From Helicobacteraceae bacterium (lineage in GTDB: Bacteria; Campylobacterota; Campylobacteria; Campylobacterales; Sulfurimonadaceae), in the NCBI GenBank assembly GCA_026988515.1, contig JALSLA010000016.1, positions 1 to 63,488 of the forward strand: a DNA stretch of 63,488 nucleotides. Direction: 5' to 3'. Below are positions 53,657 through 60,400 of the stretch, piece after piece. Both the position numbers and the translations under genes were made by a program. The stretch's first letter is position 1. Each line of letters begins with the position of its first letter. Under the pieces are notes generated by a model. It ran no database searches. It was not told the DNA's origin and saw only the letters and a program-made list of their open reading frames with translations.

Positions 53657-55030
53657 TTGAACATTTTTTGGACAATTGTTTTTTGGTGCAGCGTAGCGCT
53701 GTATGCGGCACATCCCAAAACGTTCACGTCACTGGCGAAAAGTTATGAGCATGACCTTCAAACGATTGAAGTTTATAAGAAAAACAGATATTTTAAACCG
53801 TATTATTCATTTTTTGACGCATACCAAGAGCAGGTAGAGTCCTGCTTTGCTTTAGGCTTTTTGCTTGATCGTGCCATTGAAAATTCCAACGATACGGCTG
53901 CACAAAAATCTGCCTATTTAGGAGCGTTACGGGCATTAGAGAAAGAACAAAACGTATTGCAAACATTGTATGTCGATACCGTTCACGAGGCGATATCGCA
54001 GCGTAATATTCCCCTCTTTACGCTCTTGCTGAATCATCCGATGGCACCGTTACAGCAGGAACGTTTACGTCAGGAAGTGTTGCGTTTTTACGCCTTGATT
54101 CGTTCCAAGCACCGTATTGCTGCCGCCGAGGCACTGCTGCAGGAGCAACGCCTTGACGCATACAGTCGTCAGGTTGCTACAGAAGAGCAGCAGGCTTATG
54201 AGGAGCATCTGCGGGTTTTAACTGCATCTCAGGCCAAAAAAATTCGTCATTCGGGTGTTCGAAACCGACGAAACAGTGTTTTGGTTTCTACAAAAAATGT
54301 GGGGAGTGATATTGAGTTTTACGCCCACAACCGTAATGCTTTCGCCGTAACCATGACGCTAACGTTGAAGCAGTTGAAAAACTGTAAAACCAATCGCCGG
54401 CTGCCGCTCTACATAGAGCTTGGAGCCCATTCCAACAAGAAAGTACTGCGTCTTAAGCGTATTGATGCCGCAAAGCCGGCTCATTACGAATCCCGTTACG
54501 GTTGGGTTATGGGGTTGGCTTCGGCAGAGCATGATGCGAACTATCGCTACCTTTTACCGTTTCAAGCGGGCAAGAAAGTGCGGGTGTCACAGGGGTTTAA
54601 CGGCAGAACCAGTCATAACGGCTACTCGCGCTATGCTGTAGACTTTGCGGTTCCCGTAGGTACTCCGGTTTATGCTGCACGTGGCGGTGTGGTGGTGGCT
54701 GTGAGAGCATCAGGCAGTAAAGGCGCACTCAAACGCGGATACGGTAAGTATGCCAACTATATTGTTATTGAACACAGTGACGGCACATTGGGAAAATATT
54801 ATCATCTCAAGAAAAGGGGTGTGCGGGTGCGTGTTGGTTCTCAGGTACGTGCCGGTGAGCTTATTGGCTATAGCGGCAATACCGGTTATACCAGCGGACC
54901 GCATCTGCATTTTAGTGTGAGCAAGGTGGACCCCAAATACAAACAACGTCCCATCACGCTGCCGTTTCAACTGCAAACGGCGCAAGGCGTTGTGACAACA
55001 ATCAAACGGGGTGATCGTTTCATGCGCTGA
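53657..55030 (+). CDS. M23-family metallopeptidase (peptidoglycan hydrolase)
   Basis: A 457-residue exported protein: a signal-like N-terminus, a long helical region (about 40-215), a beta-rich linker, and a C-terminal M23 domain (about 315-440). The zinc-site and catalytic residues are visible in SRYAVDFAVPVGTPV, HSDGTLGKYYH and GPHLHFSV. It should cut cross-links in the cell wall. TTG at 53657 has GAGG at good spacing. In this phylum such enzymes shape the cell; whether this one does is unknown. Confidence 0.88.
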   Translation: MNIFWTIVFWCSVALYAAHPKTFTSLAKSYEHDLQTIEVYKKNRYFKPYYSFFDAYQEQVESCFALGFLLDRAIENSNDTAAQKSAYLGALRALEKEQNVLQTLYVDTVHEAISQRNIPLFTLLLNHPMAPLQQERLRQEVLRFYALIRSKHRIAAAEALLQEQRLDAYSRQVATEEQQAYEEHLRVLTASQAKKIRHSGVRNRRNSVLVSTKNVGSDIEFYAHNRNAFAVTMTLTLKQLKNCKTNRRLPLYIELGAHSNKKVLRLKRIDAAKPAHYESRYGWVMGLASAEHDANYRYLLPFQAGKKVRVSQGFNGRTSHNGYSRYAVDFAVPVGTPVYAARGGVVVAVRASGSKGALKRGYGKYANYIVIEHSDGTLGKYYHLKKRGVRVRVGSQVRAGELIGYSGNTGYTSGPHLHFSVSKVDPKYKQRPITLPFQLQTAQGVVTTIKRGDRFMR

Positions 55031-55174
55031 TGCGTACGGTAAGCCAGAATACGGTCTCTTTTTGGAGCAGAATGTGAAATTGGTAAAAAGATTCTGTATT
55101 GGTTGATATCTGTCAATTTTATTTCTTTGGAAGTGTCCTAATATTACAATGTCAAAAAAATAAGAAGGTTACCT

Positions 55175-55618
55175 ATGGCAGATATTAAATCATTTTTAAC
55201 GACCGACCATCGTACATGCGATGCATACTTTTCACAGATGGAGAACAGTGCCAATGCGGGATCGCTCGCCGATGCTCTTGCAATGTATACGAAATTTTCC
55301 GATGCAATTGAACACCATTTTCAGATGGAAGAGCGCGTCATGTTTCCGGCATTTGAGCAAAAAACGGGTATGACACAAGGACCGACCGAGGTCATGCGTA
55401 TGGAACATCAGCAGTTGCGTTCACTGCTTAAACAACTTGGTGATGCCATTGACAATGATGATCGCACCAAATTTTTCGGGCTTACCGAAACGCTGATGAT
55501 TATGATGCAGCAGCACAATATGAAAGAGGAGCAGATGCTCTACACCATGGCGCAACAGCATTTAAGTGCCGATGCCGATCATATTATTGATATGATGGAG
55601 TCAATGATTGTCGAGTAG
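55175..55618 (+). CDS. Hemerythrin-like HHE domain protein
   Basis: A 147-residue four-helix protein with the di-iron histidine pattern: DHRTCD, HHFQMEE, MEHQQLR and QQHNMKEEQM. Such proteins bind oxygen or nitric oxide. It begins a compact operon with a polytopic membrane protein and an SPL radical SAM gene, six bases from the first. The 144-base gap upstream shows no clear box beyond a TATTACAAT near 55139-55147. Confidence 0.87.
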   Translation: MADIKSFLTTDHRTCDAYFSQMENSANAGSLADALAMYTKFSDAIEHHFQMEERVMFPAFEQKTGMTQGPTEVMRMEHQQLRSLLKQLGDAIDNDDRTKFFGLTETLMIMMQQHNMKEEQMLYTMAQQHLSADADHIIDMMESMIVE

Positions 55619-55624
55619 CTCTTC

Positions 55625-56911
55625 ATGAATTTTACGGGTCTTTCACTGGAGCAGGCACCACCGCTTAGCGCTCCGGTACGTTTTTTTGTGACAGCGCTGT
55701 TTTTTTTAATGGCTGCCGCGGTGGTCATGATGAGCATGGAGAGTGCAAGCGTAAACACGCGCTACACAACAGAAGCCATTGCACTGACGCATCTTTTTAC
55801 GTTAGGGGTGTTTGCGTTTATAATGCTTGGCGCGCTTCAGCAGATGTTACCGGTACTTGCCGGCGTGGCACTTCCGCATGCACTGCGTATTGCATCGGTG
55901 TCACATATACTGCTGAGTATTGGCGTGACGGCTCTGTTTTTTGGACTCTTTTTTACAATAACATGGTTGTTGGTTGTAGCACTTAGTACCCTTGCTTTAG
56001 GATTTATTCTCATTTTTGGCGGGATTATTGGAGCGCTCATTGAGGTAAAACACCTGAATACAACGGTACGGGCCATGGGTATTGCTGTCATTATTGGTGG
56101 TGCGGTTGTACTGATGGGGATGCAGCTTCTAGGAACACACATTGCACACAATATGACCCAAGAAAGCTATCTGCTTGCAACCGTTCACAGTGTTTGGGGG
56201 ATTTTTGGATTTGCAGGTATTTTGGCAGTGGGGGTCTCTTTTCAAATTTTACCGATGTTTTATGTTACCGATGCCTTCTCAAAATATTTTAGTACGTATG
56301 CAATCATCGGTATTTGTGCGGCACTTTTGGCATGGCTGCTGCTCAATATGGAAGCTGCTGCATATGCTATGGCGGCACGGTGGAGCATTGCTCTCTTTTT
56401 TATGGTTTTTGGATGGAACGTATTGCGTAAATTAAAGGTACGAAAGCGTCAGATCAGCGATGTAACCGTCTGGTATTGGCAACTTAGCGCCTATGCTCTT
56501 ATGGCGGGGGTTCTTGTTTGGAGTATGGACGTAGTTATTGACTACGAGTTGAGTCTGCTCAGCGCATTGTTGATAGGCGGCGGATTCATACTCTCATTGA
56601 TGAGCGGCATGCTCTATAAGATTATTCCTTTTCTTGTCTGGTTCCATCTTAATGCCAAAGGCTATATGACGATCCCGACGATGCGCGAGATGATTGCAGA
56701 ACCTATGGCGGAGATACAGTTTGTGTTGCATGTGTTGACATTATTGCTGTGCATTCCTTTTGCTTTTGGGGTAGACACGTTGCAAGCAGCCGGCGCAATG
56801 TTGCTGGGCTCTTCTGCAGTACTGCTGGTAAATCTGTTACGCGCCCTGCACATTTACCGAACGACTCTGCAGAGAGCGCCCGATTTTGATACAAGTATGA
56901 TGACCTTATGA
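55625..56911 (+). CDS. Polytopic membrane protein, haem-copper-oxidase-like or NnrS-like
   Basis: A 428-residue protein of about twelve hydrophobic helices. Histidines sit at positions where respiratory haem proteins place ligands (ALTHLFTLGVF, ATVHSVWGIFG, LVWFHLN), and a Gln-Pro-bearing segment follows (VSFQILPMF). The pattern recalls NnrS or subunit I of the haem-copper family, but the match is not firm. Neighbouring hemerythrin suggests a link with nitric oxide or oxygen. Its stop overlaps the radical SAM gene by 4 bases. Confidence 0.6.
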   Translation: MNFTGLSLEQAPPLSAPVRFFVTALFFLMAAAVVMMSMESASVNTRYTTEAIALTHLFTLGVFAFIMLGALQQMLPVLAGVALPHALRIASVSHILLSIGVTALFFGLFFTITWLLVVALSTLALGFILIFGGIIGALIEVKHLNTTVRAMGIAVIIGGAVVLMGMQLLGTHIAHNMTQESYLLATVHSVWGIFGFAGILAVGVSFQILPMFYVTDAFSKYFSTYAIIGICAALLAWLLLNMEAAAYAMAARWSIALFFMVFGWNVLRKLKVRKRQISDVTVWYWQLSAYALMAGVLVWSMDVVIDYELSLLSALLIGGGFILSLMSGMLYKIIPFLVWFHLNAKGYMTIPTMREMIAEPMAEIQFVLHVLTLLLCIPFAFGVDTLQAAGAMLLGSSAVLLVNLLRALHIYRTTLQRAPDFDTSMMTL

Positions 56912-58161
56912 ACCGTTACCACGAAAAGTTTGATTTACATGTAAAAAATACGCCCTATCATGCGCTTGATGATGCCGATCGGGAATTTATCAAAACGCAG
57001 AGTTTTCACTACGGCTTTTCGTTTCAGGAAGTACGTGAATTGGTCACCATGAGTATTGATCTCAATATGTGGCAGGAGCAGCCTTTACGCAGTATATGGC
57101 AAGACTTTAGCCATAAAAAAAAGGTAATGCAACAGGTAAGAGAGCATTATGAACGCATTAAAACCAGACCGCACCGTTATGATAATGTAGACGGGAGTGT
57201 ACATCATGCGGAGCAGAAGCTTAATATTGTTTCGGTAGCAAAAGAGCAGTTGGGTTTGGGTATGTGTCCGGTGGCATCGCCCAAAACACGTTGCTGTAAT
57301 CTTTTGACACTCGATGCGGTGGAGAGCTGTGGGTTTGACTGCTCGTATTGTTCCATTCAATCATTTTACAACCAAAACACCATTGTATTTGACGCCAATT
57401 TTGCAGAAAAACTGGAGGCTCTGGAGCTGGATGCGAACCGAACGTACCATATTGGTACGGGACAGGCGTCAGATTCGCTGATGTGGGGCAACAAAGAAGG
57501 CGTGCTTGATGCACTGTTTGCCTTTGCCCGGAAACATCCCAATGTTATTTTGGAGTTTAAAACCAAATCGAGTACTATTGCATACCTTCTTGAACATGAG
57601 GTGCCTTCTAATATTGTGTGTACATGGTCGCTCAATACACCGACGATTATTACACACGAAGAGCATCGCAGTGCCTCTTTGGATAAGCGCATAGAAAGTG
57701 CCCGTGCTGTAGCCGACAAGGGGGTGAAAGTCGGTTTTCATTTTCACCCGATTGTTGTCTATGAAAACTATCTGCAAGAGTACGAAGCAGTGTATAAAAG
57801 ACTCTTGGAGACCTTTTCACCGCAAGAGGTGGTGTTGGTCTCTTTGGGTACGCTCACCTTTATTAAACCGGTCATGAAGCAGTTGCGTGAGCGCAATTTC
57901 AAGAGTAAGATTTTGCAGATGCCTTTTGAAGATGCCAACGGCAAATACTCCTATCCGTCAGCATTGAAACGTGAGATGTTTCGTCATGCGTATGAGAGTT
58001 TTTCACCGTGGCACGGATCGGTCTTTTTCTATCTTTGTATGGAAGAGCATTCGTTATGGCGCGAGATATTTGGCTATGAGTATGCTACCAATGTTGATTT
58101 TGAGCGCGATATGTTAAGTAAATATGCCGAAAAACTGGGGATGAAATATCTGTTTAATTAA
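56908..58161 (+). CDS. SPL-family radical SAM protein
   Basis: A 417-residue radical SAM enzyme of the spore photoproduct lyase-like family. The cluster cysteines are in SCGFDCSYCSIQ (CxxxCxxC, about residues 141-148). Many other cysteines lie just before it (MCPVASPKTRCC). Members outside spore formers have unknown substrates, possibly repairing DNA lesions or modifying other molecules. It is coupled by ATGA to the preceding membrane protein. A TTTACATGTAAA copy at 56935 reads D-L-H-V-K near its start. Confidence 0.82.
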   Translation: MNRYHEKFDLHVKNTPYHALDDADREFIKTQSFHYGFSFQEVRELVTMSIDLNMWQEQPLRSIWQDFSHKKKVMQQVREHYERIKTRPHRYDNVDGSVHHAEQKLNIVSVAKEQLGLGMCPVASPKTRCCNLLTLDAVESCGFDCSYCSIQSFYNQNTIVFDANFAEKLEALELDANRTYHIGTGQASDSLMWGNKEGVLDALFAFARKHPNVILEFKTKSSTIAYLLEHEVPSNIVCTWSLNTPTIITHEEHRSASLDKRIESARAVADKGVKVGFHFHPIVVYENYLQEYEAVYKRLLETFSPQEVVLVSLGTLTFIKPVMKQLRERNFKSKILQMPFEDANGKYSYPSALKREMFRHAYESFSPWHGSVFFYLCMEEHSLWREIFGYEYATNVDFERDMLSKYAEKLGMKYLFN

Positions 58162-58177
58162 ATGGAGTAGAATACCG

Positions 58178-58210
58178 ATGAAATTTACATGTAAAAGAGC
58201 CGGCACATGA
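58178..58210 (+). CDS. Possible 10-residue leader peptide before aroK
   Basis: ATG at 58178 follows GGAG and reads MKFTCKRAGT to a TGA that overlaps the aroK ATG (ATGA). The first 18 bases repeat exactly those of the mini-ORF at 10106. Such a leader could deliver ribosomes to aroK. Alternatively, the palindrome TTTACATGTAAA is here for a DNA-level reason and the reading frame is chance. Confidence 0.3.
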   Translation: MKFTCKRAGT

Positions 58211-58716
58211 CCAATATTCTCCTAATAGGCTTTATGGGTGTGGGAAAAGGAACGATTTCACGAGAAATAGTCAAACAAAGCGGTGTGATCGCACTAGATA
58301 CCGATGATATTATTGAGAGTATGGAACACTGTAAAATCAAAAAGATTTTTGAGGAGAAAGGCGAAGCCTATTTCAGAGATTTGGAGCGTCGTGTGGCCAT
58401 ATGGCTCTCTCACAGTGTCCGCGATACACTGATTGCGACAGGCGGAGGGTTTTACAAGGTTCCAAATTTAAATCTTATTGGAACGGTTGTGTATTTGTAC
58501 TCCGATTTTGATGCACTCTATGAGCGTATTTTGAACCATCCCAACGCCAAAAGTAAATTGAAAAAACGACCGCTCTTTAACGATGTGGACAAGGCGAAAG
58601 CACTTTTTGACATGCGTGCTCCTGAGTATGAGCGCGTAGCCGATATTGTCGTAGATGTACGGCATAAAGATGCTCAAAAAATTGCAAAAGAAATTATAAA
58701 AAAGGCGATGAAATGA
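58207..58716 (+). CDS. aroK: Shikimate kinase
   Basis: A 169-residue shikimate kinase of the aromatic amino acid pathway. Visible are the P-loop GFMGVGKGT (with GT in place of the common ST), the Mg-binding DTDDIIE, FRDLERR, the shikimate-binding ATGGGF, and the lid segment RPLFND. The ATG overlaps the mini-ORF stop; the end overlaps the next gene by 4 bases. Confidence 0.93.
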   Translation: MTNILLIGFMGVGKGTISREIVKQSGVIALDTDDIIESMEHCKIKKIFEEKGEAYFRDLERRVAIWLSHSVRDTLIATGGGFYKVPNLNLIGTVVYLYSDFDALYERILNHPNAKSKLKKRPLFNDVDKAKALFDMRAPEYERVADIVVDVRHKDAQKIAKEIIKKAMK

Positions 58717-59189
58717 TGATGAAACTAGCAGTGAGTGTAGTACTTTTAGGTACGTTCCTCATGGCACAAACACCGATAGAACAACATACGACAGTGACCA
58801 AGCAATCAACAGGTATTCATTGGAAAAAAAGCTATAAAGAGGCACTCCAAAGCGCACAGAACGAAGATAAGCCTTTTATGTTTATTATTTCACGACATTC
58901 GTGTCGCTACTGTGTGCAACTTGAAAAGACAGCACTCAGCGACGCTGAGGTGATTGCAACACTCAATGAGAAATTTATTGCCAATACGGCCTATACCGAC
59001 GATAACGACTACTTTCCTCAAGAGCTGTGGAATGGCGGTACACCAATGATCTGGTTCCTTCTTCCGAGCGGCAAGCCAATGTTTCAACCCATTCCCGGCG
59101 CTATTCCAACCAAAGATTTTAAAGAGGCACTGGCGATTGTATTGAAAGAGTACGAATCTCAAAAAAACCAAACAATGTCAAAAAAATAA
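58713..59189 (+). CDS. Periplasmic thioredoxin-like protein
   Basis: A 158-residue protein with a signal peptide (MMMKLAVSVVLLGTFLMA) and a thioredoxin-7/DUF255-like fold. The redox motif is CRYC in SRHSCRYC (about residue 66-71), and the cis-proline is in GGTPMIWF. It probably reduces or oxidises a periplasmic partner, possibly a cytochrome or envelope protein. Start choice is among three consecutive ATGs (58713, 58716, 58719). Confidence 0.85.
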   Translation: MMMKLAVSVVLLGTFLMAQTPIEQHTTVTKQSTGIHWKKSYKEALQSAQNEDKPFMFIISRHSCRYCVQLEKTALSDAEVIATLNEKFIANTAYTDDNDYFPQELWNGGTPMIWFLLPSGKPMFQPIPGAIPTKDFKEALAIVLKEYESQKNQTMSKK

Positions 59190-59496
59190 GTAAAAAAACA
59201 ATGCGCAATGGGTATTGTTCTTTTTAAGTTGTGCATTGTAGATTCTAAATGTTCGGTACAGTAGCGCCTCTATCTCATTGTTACCCATGTCTTTTGGATG
59301 TTTTTATCTCTTAAAATATCAAGTAACTTTTTCTCTTTTTACAATCTAACTCTTTGTATGTATATTTATCACAAAATTGTATGGCTGTATAGCTTAACTA
59401 TATACTTACATAAAAAAATCCATTAAGTATGATTTTTTAGTATAAAATATTATTTTTTAAAACTTTCTATGATATAATTCATGGGATGAATAAATA
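59190..59496. other. Non-coding AT-rich boundary before the cassette array
   Basis: This 307-base stretch has no gene. Just after the thioredoxin-like stop is a hairpin with AACAAT at 59197-59202 and ATTGTT at 59214-59219 followed by CTTTTT, a weak terminator. An alternative 11-base pairing exists, ACAATGCGCAA at 59198-59208 with TTGTGCATTGT at 59229-59239 (one G-U). The right part is very AT-rich with TATAAT at 59473-59478, which could drive the first cassette. No integrase gene or clear attI site is seen. Confidence 0.45.
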
Positions 59497-59503
59497 GTTA
59501 GCT
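59497..59503 (+). other. Core recombination site at the left edge of cassette 1
   Basis: GTTAGCT fits an integron core site (G^TT...), placing the left boundary of cassette 1 after 59497. It is the exact reverse complement of the R'' box AGCTAAC at 60335-60341 that ends the same cassette, as expected when both come from one circular molecule. The first gene starts 18 bases later. Confidence 0.65.
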
Positions 59504-59515
59504 GTAAGAAGAAAT

Positions 59516-60340
59516 ATGAAGCTCTCAGAACGTACAATTAGTGCTATAGGAAAAATCATTACCGGTGATGAGAAGATTTCGCCATATCGAAGTGGCTCTC
59601 AGTTGGTGCGTCTTTTCAATGATTACGGTGCAAACGATGTGCATGGCCAGGGTTTTCCCTCGCGTTGGCAATATGCGGAAGATAAAATACGCTCGTTAAA
59701 TGGAACAGGAAGTATTGGTGCTTTGCTGCGCCAAGTTCTCGATCCTAGAGAATTCATGGATACTGAGTTTAATATAAACGAGGCGGTAAAGTATGTTAAC
59801 GCGAGGCTAAAATACGACGGATATGAAATTGTTATTGATAACGATCTAGCTAAAGTCCGCGACCTTTCCGGAGTTGCAGTTGATTGTCAACATCCTTTCC
59901 AGGGCTCAAAACAGGAAGGTCACCTTTTTATAGAAGAGCAAATTAAAAAGGCCGAAACAAAGATTAAAGAGGGTGATTATGATGGTGCAATTACAAATGC
60001 ACGAACACTGCTTGAAGCCGTATTAAAAGAGCTTGAGGTTACACTGGATACTGACTCATCGGAGTACGATGGTGATCTCCCTAAGCTTTATAAACGAGTA
60101 CAAAAGCTCCTTAACTTGGAACCAGGACGTCCTGATATAGAAGGCCCGCTCAAGCAAGTACTGTCAGGGTTAATAAGTATTGTTGGCGGTATAGCAGGCC
60201 TGAGTAATCGTATGGGGGATAGGCATGTTAGGTCATATAACCCAGCTAAACATCATGCTGTGTTAGTAGTAAATGCAGCAAAAACAATGGTAAATTTTCT
60301 TTTTGAAACTCACCAGTATCAAAAAGACAAAATCAGCTAA
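59516..60340 (+). CDS. Abi_C/HEPN abortive-infection-like protein (cassette 1)
   Basis: A 274-residue protein. The C-terminal part (about 155-265) matches the abortive-infection C-terminal type, with ITNARTLLEAVLKEL and a final helix carrying NRMGDRH. That motif is an Rx4H (R232 to H237), the catalytic pattern of HEPN ribonucleases. The N-terminal 130 residues are probably a sensor or regulator. Such proteins stop phage growth by cutting RNA in infected cells. The gene fills an 880-base cassette, starts 18 bases from the core site and stops inside R'' of its attC. Confidence 0.72.
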   Translation: MKLSERTISAIGKIITGDEKISPYRSGSQLVRLFNDYGANDVHGQGFPSRWQYAEDKIRSLNGTGSIGALLRQVLDPREFMDTEFNINEAVKYVNARLKYDGYEIVIDNDLAKVRDLSGVAVDCQHPFQGSKQEGHLFIEEQIKKAETKIKEGDYDGAITNARTLLEAVLKELEVTLDTDSSEYDGDLPKLYKRVQKLLNLEPGRPDIEGPLKQVLSGLISIVGGIAGLSNRMGDRHVRSYNPAKHHAVLVVNAAKTMVNFLFETHQYQKDKIS

Positions 60341-60383
60341 CAAGGCGCTTGTTCGGACGCAAACCTCCCGCAGGCCGCTATGT
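60335..60383 (+). other. attC-like site 1, with an altered core
   Basis: R'' is AGCTAAC (60335-60341) and the right core reads GCTATGT (60377-60383). Other cores here are GTT, so the second base has changed T to C. The site is short (49 bases). Its right half, from AAACCTCCCGCAGGCCG on, is almost the same as that of attC 3, but its left half is different and pairs poorly with it, suggesting a hybrid or damaged site. Whether it still recombines is doubtful. Confidence 0.5.
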
Positions 60384-60400
60384 GTATAAAAGGAATATAA

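Larger units (their letters stand above)
4454..58193. repeat. Dispersed palindromic motif TTACATGTA, 20 copies
   Basis: The nine-base core begins at 4454, 7696, 10113, 18234, 19449, 25980, 26759, 28371, 30512, 33771, 36812, 40437, 44498, 46247, 50289, 51921, 52068, 53114, 56935 and 58185. Twelve copies extend to the palindrome TTACATGTAA and most have A/T flanks (consensus WTTTACATGTAAAW). Thirteen lie in coding sequence on both strands and in at least two frames (reading L-H-V or T-C-K); seven lie between genes or in mini-ORFs. My rough composition-based expectation is below one copy. It is absent from 58.2 kb to the right edge. Confidence 0.8.

Noticed and set aside
55145-59190. A 17-base repeat, AATGTCAAAAAAATAAG, at about 55149 and 59174
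   Set aside because: One copy is the coding end of the thioredoxin-like gene and the string is low-complexity A-rich; no other mobile-element feature surrounds either copy.
59344-59503. A possible full attC or attI from ATCTAAC (59344) to GTTAGCT (59497)
   Set aside because: ATCTAAC fits RYYYAAC but is not complementary to GTTAGCT, the 160-base span is too long, and no inner paired arms were found. Only the right core is kept.
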